From assembly GCF_016756315.1 (NCBI RefSeq), contig NZ_AP024235.1:434001-498000 (forward strand): DNA of 64,000 nucleotides. Direction: 5' to 3'. The translations under genes and the position numbers were made by a program. A model generated the notes under the pieces. That model worked only from the letters and a program-made list of their open reading frames with translations. It was not told the origin of the DNA and did not search any database. Below are positions 37,592 through 46,669 of the stretch, in pieces; position 1 is the stretch's first letter, and every line of letters starts with the position of its first letter. Origin of the DNA: Alteromonas sp. KC3 (GTDB taxonomy: Bacteria > Pseudomonadota > Gammaproteobacteria > Enterobacterales > Alteromonadaceae).

Positions 37592-39079
37592 TTAAGAGAA
37601 ACCTATTAGAACGGCGGTGATAACAGTGAGTGACGCGAGCAAAAAAAGGCATGCGCAAAATTTAGCGATGAATTTTACCCATGTTGTCCAGCTAACACCA
37701 GCTACGCCTAAGCAGCCAATAAGCGAAGCTGAGGTAGGAATAATAAGATTGGTTAAGCCATCGCCCAATTGAAATGCCAGTACAGCAACTTGACGGGTCA
37801 CGCCAACTAAGTCGGATAACGGTGCCATAAGCGGCATAGTAATGGCGGCTTGACCTGAGCCTGAAGCAATGAAGAAGTTAAAGATACTTTGAAATACCAG
37901 CATTAACCAAGCACTCATGACCGACCCTGTATGCGCCAGCGTGCTACCAGTATGATGCAGCAAGGTGTTGAGCACCGAAGGCGTGGTGACATCGTCGCCA
38001 CCTAACACCAGCACAATCCCTTTTGCCATACCCACAATTAACGCCGCTGGCAGTAATGATTGGGCACCACTTACAAAGGCGGCACTAATATCGTTCATTC
38101 GCATACGACCGCCAAACCATGCAATAGCGCCCACAATAATGCCCATACAGAAAAATTGTGAAGCAATTTGTGGAATGTAATAAGCGTGTACAATAACCCC
38201 CCACATGACCCAAATAATGCAGGCAAAAAACGCAACAAGGATGATCTTGTCTACTGTACCAAATGATGTTTTCGCATCATCAGGCTCTACAGCGTTTTCA
38301 TTCGGTATGCTGTTAGAGCGTGGGTGTTCACTTGCGAGTTTATTTGTATTTACTACTTTTAGTTGCTTCGCGTAGCGCAGGGTGAAAAATAGCCCAACTA
38401 CAGTAAATATCGCCCACGTTGCAATGCGAAATCCTTGCCCCGACATTAAAGGTACGTCAGCGATGCCTTGTGCAATGGCGACAGAGAATGGATTCATCCA
38501 ACTGGTAGCAAAACCTATCTGGGTAGCGACATAGGTAACGAGTACGGCCATAATGCCGTTGTAGCCCATTGCGGTCATTAAAGGTACCAGAACGATACAA
38601 AAGGCAATGGCTTCCTCACCCATACCAAACACTGCGCCGCCTAATGAGAACAATAAAAATAGTGCCGGTAGCAGTAAATTGTCGGCGTGCTGATAACGGT
38701 TTATCAGTGCCATTATTCCGTTATTAATAGCCCCTGTTTGCATAACAATGCCAAAGGCGCCACCAACAATAAGAATAAAGGCAATAACGCCTACTGCTGC
38801 ACCCCACTTGTCGCCTGACACCATACCATCAAAGGCATAGTTAGCGATCCCCGTTGTATTGCCAGAACCGTCAAACAACACAAATCCGTGATGTGTCTCA
38901 CTATAAGTAAAACTATCGGCATCTAATACCGTTTTTACGTCGCCAGAGGATGTGACAATGTCTTTTGTATCAAATGAACCTGCAGGTACAAGCCAAGAAA
39001 CAAGACCTGCAATCAGAATAACAAAAAACAAGATGACAAATGCGTCTGGCATACGCGATGTTGAAGGTGAATGTTGCAA
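37592..39079 (-). CDS. YfcC-family (DcuC/ArcD-like) inner-membrane carrier
   Basis: The 495-residue protein has about twelve membrane segments and matches the YfcC branch of C4-dicarboxylate/basic amino acid carriers (GMGEEAIAFCIVLVPL, GFATSWMNPFSVAIAQGIADVPL, GSGQAAITMPLMAPLSDLVGV). The ATG at 39079 has GGAGG upstream. Placed between a TonB receptor and an isoaspartyl dipeptidase, it most likely carries the beta-aspartyl dipeptide (or Arg/Asp) across the inner membrane. Substrate is inferred from context. Confidence 0.85.
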   Translation of the reverse strand: MQHSPSTSRMPDAFVILFFVILIAGLVSWLVPAGSFDTKDIVTSSGDVKTVLDADSFTYSETHHGFVLFDGSGNTTGIANYAFDGMVSGDKWGAAVGVIAFILIVGGAFGIVMQTGAINNGIMALINRYQHADNLLLPALFLLFSLGGAVFGMGEEAIAFCIVLVPLMTAMGYNGIMAVLVTYVATQIGFATSWMNPFSVAIAQGIADVPLMSGQGFRIATWAIFTVVGLFFTLRYAKQLKVVNTNKLASEHPRSNSIPNENAVEPDDAKTSFGTVDKIILVAFFACIIWVMWGVIVHAYYIPQIASQFFCMGIIVGAIAWFGGRMRMNDISAAFVSGAQSLLPAALIVGMAKGIVLVLGGDDVTTPSVLNTLLHHTGSTLAHTGSVMSAWLMLVFQSIFNFFIASGSGQAAITMPLMAPLSDLVGVTRQVAVLAFQLGDGLTNLIIPTSASLIGCLGVAGVSWTTWVKFIAKFCACLFLLASLTVITAVLIGFS

Positions 39080-39097
39080 CCTTACCTCCGAGAATGA

Positions 39098-39121
39098 AAG
39101 GGGGCGTTACGCCCCCTTGGT
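39098..39121 (-). terminator. intercistronic GC-rich hairpin
   Basis: AAGGGGGCG and CGCCCCCTT enclose a 3-nt loop, followed on the minus strand by only three T. It lies between the receptor stop and the carrier ribosome site. It probably attenuates transcription or protects the receptor mRNA end, giving more receptor than carrier. Confidence 0.6.
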
Positions 39122-39126
39122 GTCAC

Positions 39127-42072
39127 TTATTGAAAATAGTAGCTAAACGCAAGCGTGTAGCGCGTACCAAATGGGTCGTGGTTATATGCATCAAAGCCTC
39201 TTCCAGAACCATATGCAGTTGGTGCATCGCGGTCAAATAGGTTGTCCACAGTTAATCGAATGTCGGCGTTGTCAAAGTAATAACCTGCACTAAGCGTTAC
39301 CGTTGTCCAACTGCTGACATCTCGTTCTTGGTTTTCTTCGGTAATCGCACCAATATCTATTAGCTCGTCGATTTCGCGACCTCGCAAGCGGATAATGTCA
39401 TCATCGTAGCTGCCAGTATAGAAGACGTAAGCACCGACATACCAGTCTTCTTCAACATAGAAAAGTTCGGCGGTTGCAACGGTTTCAGGGTACAAGAATG
39501 TGCCGGCGAGTGACTCTATCTGATCTGAGCCCGGTCTGTTGCGATCGTAAGTAAGATAGTGGGTACCAGACAACCCCAGCTCTAAGGTGCCGCGAGACAT
39601 GTTAATGTCGTGCGTAACGTTCCAGTCAATACCTTCAAGTTCCTGAGTACCGGTGTTATCTAGCAATAAGATATGGTCTCTGAATAAGGGGAGCTCTGCA
39701 AAGCGCGGGTCATCAAAGGCCACCCATGCATCTAAAATCTCAGTAAGGTTTGCACCGTCAGCCTCTATGGTGTTTCCTTGGCTGTCAGTGACCAAACATA
39801 AATCTTCTAGATATGAGATGCCGATTTCACCTTCGTCTAATACACCGCAATGGCGCAGTGAAGCGTCGGTAATCGCTTCGTTGAGCACGCCTGTCATGTT
39901 GGTATCAACAATATCTTCGTGGTCGAATGTCCAGTAATCTACCGTGATATGCGTATTATCAGTAGGGCTGTAGGCAAAACCAAACGAGTACGTCTCAGAT
40001 TCTTCAGCGCGCAGAGCAGGGTTGCCTAACTCAAGTACGTTGTTCCCGCGCACCGTACCTTGACCTTCGCAATATAAATCAGCGACTGCGCTATTAACGC
40101 TACAGTCAAACGAGGCACGGGTAGTTCGCAGCTGTACGCCAGCTTGGGTTAGTGAAGGTGCTCTAAATGCAGTAGACCAAGAGCCTCGCAGCACAAGGTT
40201 ATCAAGTGGTCGATACGTAAAGCCCACTTTGGGATTGAAGGTACTGCCAAAGTCATTGTAATCGTCAAAACGTCCCGCAAGGCTAATATCGAACTTGTCA
40301 GAAACAGGCACAAATACTTCGGTAAAAATACCCATCTGGTTTCTATCGGCAGCAGATGCACTTGAACCAAAACCAAAGACGTCGACAAGAAAATCATTTT
40401 CCGCACGGGCTTGAGAGTCAAGGGACGGCATATCGGTAATTTCTTCGCGTCTAAACTCAACACCTGCTGCAAGTAAAACGGCGTTGCCATTGAATTGAGC
40501 AATCTCTCCGTTGATTTTAGCATCAACACCAAATACTTCGCTGGTACCATCGCGCGTCGGACGTGCTTGAGTAAGGCCTAAAATAGCGTCGTTTTGGGTG
40601 TCACCCACTAAGAATGGGTTGTACGCAGAAAGTAAGTTACTGCCCGCACAGCTTAAGCTGTCATCATCACTGTTGTATTGGGCAATGTTGCCATTGTCAC
40701 ACAATTCGCCGTGGGCGGCTGCGGTATACAAATAACGGTTGTAGATACCTTGCGTGGCAACTTGTTCTGATTCACTGCGAGAATACAGTGCACCGGCTTC
40801 CCATTCCCAGTCACCAAAATATCCTAGTACTGAGGTCACCAAACGGATGGCATCTGTCTCGATTTCAACGGTGCGCGGCGACGAGAAGCGTGCGTCGTAT
40901 TGGAAACCCTCGAGTTCACGACCGGCCACCGTATCAAAAGGGTCAACATATAGGTTATCAAGAATGCTATTTCGCGTTGTCTCGTCCAATACATCAAGGG
41001 CGTCCACACCTATCCACGCGCCTTCTTCGTCATCAACCTGGTTGATAGGTGCTGGCGTAGAAAACGACGTTGATTTGGTATGTGAAGCCAGCAAGTCTGT
41101 ACGCCAGGTTAGATTGTCACCTTGATAGGTATAGGTGAAGCCACCAGAAAGGGTCTCAAGTGGCGTTTCAAAATAGTCATCTTCATTAGCGTAGTAAGCA
41201 CATATTTCTTCGCCAAACTCGGTAATGGTTAACTCGTCAGCACAATTAGGTGCTGGCATCTCGTTACCGTCTCTGGCGCTGTTGAAGTAAATGTTGGGTT
41301 GGCCTTTCGCAAGATATGAATAGCTACTTTGCAAAATAGGCTCGCGGGTCTGCGAAAAGTCTGCTGCGCGAATTGCTTTTCTGTCGTAGTAATCGACAAA
41401 GGCAGTGAGGTTACTGTTTTCAAAGTTCTTGCCCCACAACATTTGAAAATTCAGCGCACCGTGATCGTTGCTGTTCGTGGTGTTTTCGTAGTTGGTAGAA
41501 AGCTCAAGGCCCTCGTAATCGTCTTTGAGAATATAGTTGATAACGCCTGCCACAGCGTCTGCGCCGTAAATCGCCGAGGCACCTGTAGCAAGAATTTCAA
41601 CACGCTCTACCGCTGATGCTGGAATGCTGTTGATATCAACAAAGTTCTCTGTGCCTGCGGCGAATGAACTGGCTGCGATTCGACGTCCATTCACTAATGT
41701 CAGTGTAGATGACGGACCTATTCCGCGCAACGACGCAGCGGCTTGCCCTGGTGGGGTTGATGTAGATGTTGCGCCACTTTGTGTTGTATCAAACGTGCCT
41801 ACGCCACCGCGAGCTTGAGTCACCGTACGCATAAGCTCTGAAATGGTTGATGCGCCTGTGCGAGCAATATCATCTGAAGTCAAAACGGTGAGTGGCTGCG
41901 CGCCCTCCATATTGGCACCGCGAATATTACTACCGGTCACCTGAATGCGTTCAACGGTCTCGTCTTCATTGACGGGTTCTTGAGCGAACGCCGCACCAGC
42001 AATACAAAGAGATAGGTAGCTGAGCGTGCCAACAGACACACTGATTCTGTGAAGTAACGTCGATTTTTTCAT
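39127..42072 (-). CDS. TonB-dependent receptor (cyanophycin-locus)
   Basis: The 981-residue protein has a signal peptide (MKKSTLLHRISVSVGTLSYL, cleavage near AFAQ), a TonB-box-like ETVERIQVTGSNIRG, a plug with LNGRRI-type VNGRRIAAS and VERVEILATGASAIYGADAVAGVINY, and a barrel ending SYYFQ. It is of the large Cir/Btu-like type with long extracellular loops. I chose ATG 42072 (GGGA upstream) over two earlier Met codons at 42087 and 42096. It heads the receptor-carrier-dipeptidase operon, divergent from the cyanophycinase, so its ligand is probably a beta-aspartyl-arginine peptide. Confidence 0.92.
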   Translation of the reverse strand: MKKSTLLHRISVSVGTLSYLSLCIAGAAFAQEPVNEDETVERIQVTGSNIRGANMEGAQPLTVLTSDDIARTGASTISELMRTVTQARGGVGTFDTTQSGATSTSTPPGQAAASLRGIGPSSTLTLVNGRRIAASSFAAGTENFVDINSIPASAVERVEILATGASAIYGADAVAGVINYILKDDYEGLELSTNYENTTNSNDHGALNFQMLWGKNFENSNLTAFVDYYDRKAIRAADFSQTREPILQSSYSYLAKGQPNIYFNSARDGNEMPAPNCADELTITEFGEEICAYYANEDDYFETPLETLSGGFTYTYQGDNLTWRTDLLASHTKSTSFSTPAPINQVDDEEGAWIGVDALDVLDETTRNSILDNLYVDPFDTVAGRELEGFQYDARFSSPRTVEIETDAIRLVTSVLGYFGDWEWEAGALYSRSESEQVATQGIYNRYLYTAAAHGELCDNGNIAQYNSDDDSLSCAGSNLLSAYNPFLVGDTQNDAILGLTQARPTRDGTSEVFGVDAKINGEIAQFNGNAVLLAAGVEFRREEITDMPSLDSQARAENDFLVDVFGFGSSASAADRNQMGIFTEVFVPVSDKFDISLAGRFDDYNDFGSTFNPKVGFTYRPLDNLVLRGSWSTAFRAPSLTQAGVQLRTTRASFDCSVNSAVADLYCEGQGTVRGNNVLELGNPALRAEESETYSFGFAYSPTDNTHITVDYWTFDHEDIVDTNMTGVLNEAITDASLRHCGVLDEGEIGISYLEDLCLVTDSQGNTIEADGANLTEILDAWVAFDDPRFAELPLFRDHILLLDNTGTQELEGIDWNVTHDINMSRGTLELGLSGTHYLTYDRNRPGSDQIESLAGTFLYPETVATAELFYVEEDWYVGAYVFYTGSYDDDIIRLRGREIDELIDIGAITEENQERDVSSWTTVTLSAGYYFDNADIRLTVDNLFDRDAPTAYGSGRGFDAYNHDPFGTRYTLAFSYYFQ

Positions 42073-42168
42073 TATTGTAATTCCCATAACACGCACGGTC
42101 TGATGCCGCTTTACGCGCGATTCAACACTTGATTAAAGAGAAATTTGCTGCAAGACGCAGCGAGGCCG

Positions 42169-42184
42169 CTTCAATTAATTGAAG
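42169..42184. promoter_or_regulatory. 16-bp perfect palindrome upstream of the TonB receptor
   Basis: CTTCAATTAATTGAAG is a perfect 16-bp palindrome about 97 bp before the receptor start, in the divergent control region. It looks like an operator; I do not recognise the regulator. Confidence 0.4.
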
Positions 42185-42325
42185 GGCTTGGAGGCTACTC
42201 GTCGAACCACTCCGACAAGTAAAAGTTTTGATAGCGATAGTTGCCAAGGTTGGCAGCTTTCTTGATCATCGAATAAAACCAGTGCTGTGACGAATTATGC
42301 ATTTCGTCTGGGTAAAATAGTGTTT

Positions 42326-42346
42326 AACGGTGTTAACGAAACCGTT
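42326..42346. promoter_or_regulatory. AACGGT-N9-ACCGTT dyad, candidate operator
   Basis: AACGGT (42326-42331) and ACCGTT (42341-42346) are inverted repeats around GTTAACGAA. The dyad resembles operators of LacI-type regulators, but no regulator gene is nearby. It overlaps a TTGACA at 42345 and lies 67 bp before the cyanophycinase gene. Confidence 0.4.
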
Positions 42347-42412
42347 GACATTAATAATTAGTTAACACTACGGTGAATAAAAGTCAATCAAATAAATACG
42401 CCGTTGGATTAA

Positions 42413-44179
42413 ATGAAAGTCTCTTTTTTGAACATTATAAACAGTGTCTGCAGGGCGCCCATGAAATTGCCTGTTAAGTTGTCTTATTTTTTCTATATCT
42501 ATGTTTTTTCTTGTTATTCTATTGCTTCGCCTAATTTAATTTTGGCGGGTGGTGCACTTAAGACATGTGCAAGTCTGTCTGCCAAAAACTGCGATTCAGA
42601 TCATGTTTTTGTTAACGCGAAAACACATGCTCTCTACGAAGTTAATGCAGAGTCGCTGTCGAGATACCGAAAGAACAGTACTGAGTTTGGTAAATTTGAT
42701 GAAATTTTGTATTCATCATTATCGAATATTTATTCATCTTTGGGTGGTGCGCAGTATAAGAAGAATGCGTTGTTTGACGCCCTTAATGATGCAGGGTTTC
42801 ACAACGATGACATTCGCAGCCTCTCGGATGCGAGCTATTTTTTACTTTTGGATTCATTAGAAGTCAGCCAGGTAGATTCGAAGGGAGAGCGCCTTAAAGA
42901 GCGGGTATCCCTTGCGCATACTAAAGAAAAAGCGTCGGTTGATGTATACAATGCTTTTCTACAAGCGGCAAAAGACAAGCATCGCCAAAAGAGGGTTGAG
43001 CGGCGAGTAAGAGTAGGTGTGATCACCGCATCATCCCGCGACCCATTTGAAGCCGTAGATTTCTACACAGGGGTATTTAATAACCCTGATATCGATGTAC
43101 AGTGGATACCATTAACACCTGCCTTGCAGCACGCCAAATTTGTAAGCGATATGGGCGGCAAGGGCTGTGAAAACTTACCCTACTTCAGGTCGCAGTTTAC
43201 ATTATTCGACAAAGCGCGCTTGTACCCAGAGCGTGCTGAAAAACAAACGGCTTGGTGTCTAGATGAAACATTGGCACTTGATACGCTGTCTAATCTCGAC
43301 GGATTATTTTTTAATGGCGGCGATCAAAGTAAAACCCTTGCCGCACTTACAACACCTACCGGTGAACCGAGTACCTTTTTAACTCATCTTCGAGCATTGT
43401 GGAAGGCAGATGCCATTGTTGTCGGCGGCACAAGTGCAGGTACGGCAGTTCAGGCTGGTGGTTTTGCAAATGGACGACCTATCCCTATGCTCACAAGTGG
43501 CGACTCAGAAGGTGTTCTTTCCAGTGGGGTTTTCGCCGTACCACCCGTCTCCCAGCGTTGTGAAGACGGCAGTGGTTGTGAGAATCATCTTTTGGATAAT
43601 GCCGTCACACTTAACCTTGTGGGTGGATTGGGCTTATTTCGTTACGGTCTATTAGACACCCATTTTTCAGAGCGCGACCGAGAAGTAAGGCTAATCGCTG
43701 CGACGGCACAGAGTCAGCAACAATTTGGCTTTGGCGTTGACGAAACAACCGCATTACTTGTCGAACCTGAGACGCAAGCAAATCAACTTAGTTTCAGTGT
43801 TATCGGTAAAGGTGGCGTGTTTATTGTCGACCTTAGTGAAGGGCGCATAGAAGAAACGCGATATAAAGAAAAGGCTAAACGCATAATAGCCGGCTCTGCG
43901 AGCTTTGTGCCCTCGGGCAGCAAAGGCACAATTCGCGAAGGGGTACTAAATATCGACTTAGTGAAACAAGATAACGCAATACCGCGCCATGCCAATAAAA
44001 AAGGTAGCGCTGACGGTGTGTGGCGGGAGCAGGTAATGCGTCTTTGTCGCAACGCTGAAGAAACATCGTGGGAGCACCTTGGCACAACTCATGTACTTAA
44101 ACGTTCCGCGCAGTCAGTCGTTCAGCGTAACAATTATTGTGGTTATGCTTATGTGCCATTTTTGGTGTTCGAGCCATAA
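42413..44179 (+). CDS. cyanophycinase (peptidase family S51), exported
   Basis: The C-terminal half has the S51 cyanophycinase signatures: GGDQSKTL, the nucleophile VVGGTSAGTAV (Ser341) and the LLDTHFSERDREVRLI segment. Cyanophycinases cut cyanophycin to beta-Asp-Arg dipeptides. The N-terminus is hydrophobic (KLSYFFYIYVFSCYSIAS), consistent with export; ATG 42461 is an alternative start that gives a cleaner signal peptide. At 588 residues it is much longer than the roughly 270-residue CphB, with about 200 extra residues before the S51 core. It is divergent from the receptor-carrier-dipeptidase operon, which gives the complete route to Asp and Arg. Confidence 0.85.
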   Translation: MKVSFLNIINSVCRAPMKLPVKLSYFFYIYVFSCYSIASPNLILAGGALKTCASLSAKNCDSDHVFVNAKTHALYEVNAESLSRYRKNSTEFGKFDEILYSSLSNIYSSLGGAQYKKNALFDALNDAGFHNDDIRSLSDASYFLLLDSLEVSQVDSKGERLKERVSLAHTKEKASVDVYNAFLQAAKDKHRQKRVERRVRVGVITASSRDPFEAVDFYTGVFNNPDIDVQWIPLTPALQHAKFVSDMGGKGCENLPYFRSQFTLFDKARLYPERAEKQTAWCLDETLALDTLSNLDGLFFNGGDQSKTLAALTTPTGEPSTFLTHLRALWKADAIVVGGTSAGTAVQAGGFANGRPIPMLTSGDSEGVLSSGVFAVPPVSQRCEDGSGCENHLLDNAVTLNLVGGLGLFRYGLLDTHFSERDREVRLIAATAQSQQQFGFGVDETTALLVEPETQANQLSFSVIGKGGVFIVDLSEGRIEETRYKEKAKRIIAGSASFVPSGSKGTIREGVLNIDLVKQDNAIPRHANKKGSADGVWREQVMRLCRNAEETSWEHLGTTHVLKRSAQSVVQRNNYCGYAYVPFLVFEP

Positions 44180-44185
44180 GCGTAT

Positions 44186-45163
44186 TTAAGTATCTTTCCC
44201 GTAATAGGCTTCAATGCGCAGTGCAACACCGTACGACGTCTTGAAGTCTTCATTACGTAACCATAATACAAAGGGCTCTACTTCAAAGAAGAGCCAATCG
44301 CGTAATGTATTATTGCGCCAACGCATTCCTGCGTATATTTCTTCAACGCGATAGTTCGGCTGGCTGAGTCCTTCAACCATAAAATGGGGAACGATCGCAT
44401 TGTGTTCATCCACCGAATACAGATGGTGCACTTCATGTCGCCAAAGCCAGTCGTTTGTATCATCTCTAAAATAAAATCGATTGTTCTGGCGGAAAAGGTG
44501 CTTCTCGTTCACATCGTATTGAAACGCAACGCCAGTCTCTGCGCCTAAGCGGTCCCGTGAGTAAAAGTAAAGTTCGCTGTCATATAGCATTGCCCATTGA
44601 GAAGACAGGGCCAAAGCATCGCGATAGCGGGCCTTTACATAAAGCTGGTCGCGTCTACCTGCGCCCACACGAAAAGAGTAATGTGAATCTTGTTCTGGTC
44701 TGAAACGCAGTGCAATAGTGGTACGGTCCCGATCATTGTTATCAGTATTTCTCGCGGCGCGAATGGTATTGTCTTGCGTTTCATCTTCATTATCGCTTAG
44801 CAGCAAATCCACTCTATCTTCAAGCGCGGGAAGTTGTACTCTTATTCTAAATCGCAAATCGGTGTCGGAGAGCATGCCAGTGCGAGGCTCCCATGCAAGC
44901 TGAACTCTGCCTTCAGCGCGTGCCTGTTTGTGGGACGCGCGCGCGTCATCATCGAGAAAAAGGCCATCGAGTTGTTTGACAGTAAAATCCATTGAATCAG
45001 TAAAGCTACGCTGCCAGATATCGAACCATCGATTATTCTTTTCAGCCTCATTTTGAGCGCTGTTTATCTGATAATCTGGATTATTGACCGACGCACTATC
45101 GCTAGCCACACCCTGATTAGGTAGCAACAATAATGATGAACAAACGGCCACAATACACAGCAT
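44186..45163 (-). CDS. unknown exported protein, probable outer-membrane barrel
   Basis: The 325-residue protein has a signal peptide (MLCIVAVCSSLLLLPNQGVAS) and no family I recognise. After a charged region (residues 25-100), it has alternating polar and aromatic strands (YSFRVGAGRRDQLYVKARYR, ELYFYSRDRLGAETGVAFQY, RFYFRDD) like an outer-membrane beta-barrel, though the end (EAYYGKDT) lacks a clear terminal Phe. The start has an AAGGAG site. Its end is 6 bp from the convergent cyanophycinase gene. It may belong to that locus or be separate. Confidence 0.6.
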   Translation of the reverse strand: MLCIVAVCSSLLLLPNQGVASDSASVNNPDYQINSAQNEAEKNNRWFDIWQRSFTDSMDFTVKQLDGLFLDDDARASHKQARAEGRVQLAWEPRTGMLSDTDLRFRIRVQLPALEDRVDLLLSDNEDETQDNTIRAARNTDNNDRDRTTIALRFRPEQDSHYSFRVGAGRRDQLYVKARYRDALALSSQWAMLYDSELYFYSRDRLGAETGVAFQYDVNEKHLFRQNNRFYFRDDTNDWLWRHEVHHLYSVDEHNAIVPHFMVEGLSQPNYRVEEIYAGMRWRNNTLRDWLFFEVEPFVLWLRNEDFKTSYGVALRIEAYYGKDT

Positions 45164-45346
45164 TGCTAACTAACTCCTTGTTAAATTGGCAATAAAAACC
45201 AGACTGCGAGTAGAGTAGAACTCACTACTAGAGCATCGCGCTTCATCAACAAAACGTCAATGATTATTCGTTGTCACAAATATTCAGGTGAAAGCATCGC
45301 CGTGCAATGGCATACTGTGGAAATTGATGTAAGGGAGATTATTTTT

Positions 45347-45586
45347 ATGGGTGGAATTAGTATCTGGCAACTGCTGATCATACTGGTTATCGTAGTGTTA
45401 TTGTTTGGCACAAAACGTCTTAAAGGTATTGGTACTGATTTAGGTGGCGCAATTAAAGGCTTCAAAAAAGCGGTAACTGAAGACGATAAAGACGCAGACT
45501 TTGAGCAGAACAAGCAAGTTGAAGAAAAATCAACGGCGGACACGGTATCTGCTAAAACATCGAGTGACGTTAAAGAAAAATCCTAA
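45347..45586 (+). CDS. tatA: Sec-independent translocase subunit TatA
   Basis: The 79-residue protein starts [42 protein letters not shown]: one membrane segment, the FG hinge and an amphipathic helix, then an acidic Lys/Glu-rich tail. The ATG at 45347 has AAGGGAG upstream; the longer frame to 45260 is not real. TatA forms the pore for folded proteins. It starts tatABC and overlaps tatB (TAATG). Confidence 0.95.
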   Translation: MGGISIWQLLIILVIVVLLFGTKRLKGIGTDLGGAIKGFKKAVTEDDKDADFEQNKQVEEKSTADTVSAKTSSDVKEKS

Positions 45587-45885
45587 TGTTCGATATCGGC
45601 TTTTGGGAGCTACTAGTTATCGGTGTGCTGGCGCTATTGATTTTAGGGCCAGAACGTTTACCGGGAGCTATGCGCTCGACTATTAATACAATTCGAAGCG
45701 TTCGCAATGTTGCCACTGGCTTTAAGCAAGAAGTGGAGCATCAATTGCGAGTGCATGAATTGCATGAAAATTTGAAAAAAGCAGAACAACAAGGGCTCAA
45801 AAACCTTTCACCTGAACTTGAACAAAGTGTTGATGAGCTTAAGAAAGCTGCTGAATCGGTTCAAGAACCTTATAAAAAACAATAG
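45586..45885 (+). CDS. tatB: Sec-independent translocase subunit TatB
   Basis: The 99-residue protein starts [31 protein letters not shown], the TatB form with the Pro-containing hinge, and has an amphipathic helix and a coiled tail. With TatC it forms the twin-arginine signal receptor. It is shorter than the 171-residue E. coli TatB, a normal variation. It directly abuts tatC. Confidence 0.94.
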   Translation: MFDIGFWELLVIGVLALLILGPERLPGAMRSTINTIRSVRNVATGFKQEVEHQLRVHELHENLKKAEQQGLKNLSPELEQSVDELKKAAESVQEPYKKQ

Positions 45886-46644
45886 ATGTCTGACGCTAAC
45901 AACTTAATTTCTCACCTGATTGAACTGCGTAGTCGCATACTCAAAGCCCTTTTGAGTGTGTTGGTTGTGTTTTTGTGTTTGGCTGCCTTCGCGCAAGATT
46001 TGTATCAGTTGCTTGCATTGCCTTTGCTCGAAAGCTTGCCTGAAAATGCAACCATGATTGCAACCGATGTGGCGTCGCCGTTTTTTGCGCCGTTCAAACT
46101 CACCTTGGTACTGTCTTTTTTTATTGCAATACCCTATGTGCTGTACCAAGTATGGGGATTTGTTGCCCCCGGTTTATACCGCAATGAAAAACGCTTGGTC
46201 GCACCTTTACTGTTATCAAGTACCTTGCTGTTTTATGCCGGTATGGCCTTCGCGTACTTTGTGGTTTTCCCTATTGCCTTTGCTTTTTTTAACAGTGTGG
46301 CACCAGAAGGGGTCACGGTAAGTACCGATATTTCCAGTTATCTTAATTTTGTACTGAAACTGTTTTTTGCTTTTGGTGTCTCATTCGAGATACCGATTGC
46401 CATTATTTTATTGTGTTGGACTGGGGTCACTGACGCCAAATCCTTACGCGCAAAGCGCCCCTATGTTGTGGTAGGTGCTTTTGTTGTAGGTATGCTACTG
46501 ACGCCACCAGATGTGATCTCACAAACCCTACTTGCCATTCCCATGTGGTTATTGTTTGAAGTGGGTGTCATTGTTGGCGGCTTGTATGCAGGTCGATCTA
46601 AGTCTGATGAGGACGAACCCGAGCAGCGCCCTGACAACACATAG
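45886..46644 (+). CDS. tatC: Sec-independent translocase subunit TatC
   Basis: The 252-residue protein has six membrane segments and the TatC signatures [17 protein letters not shown] at the N-terminus and [21 protein letters not shown] near the end. It recognises the twin-arginine signal. It starts directly after the tatB stop, so the three genes form one operon. Confidence 0.96.
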   Translation: MSDANNLISHLIELRSRILKALLSVLVVFLCLAAFAQDLYQLLALPLLESLPENATMIATDVASPFFAPFKLTLVLSFFIAIPYVLYQVWGFVAPGLYRNEKRLVAPLLLSSTLLFYAGMAFAYFVVFPIAFAFFNSVAPEGVTVSTDISSYLNFVLKLFFAFGVSFEIPIAIILLCWTGVTDAKSLRAKRPYVVVGAFVVGMLLTPPDVISQTLLAIPMWLLFEVGVIVGGLYAGRSKSDEDEPEQRPDNT

Positions 46645-46669
46645 CAGTTATATATAGAAAGGAATAAAA

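Larger units (their letters stand above)
42073..42412. other. divergent control region of the cyanophycin locus
   Basis: This 340-bp gap separates the divergent TonB receptor and cyanophycinase genes. It holds the 16-bp palindrome and the AACGGT dyad, a TTGACA hexamer (42345) and two GTTAAC motifs. I see no ORF. Shared operators here would co-regulate the two arms of the locus. Confidence 0.6.

Noticed and set aside
42374..42387. ARG-box-like TGAATAAAAGTCAA upstream of the cyanophycinase
   Set aside because: A single 11/14 match with no partner box at 21 bp; too weak to claim ArgR control of the locus.
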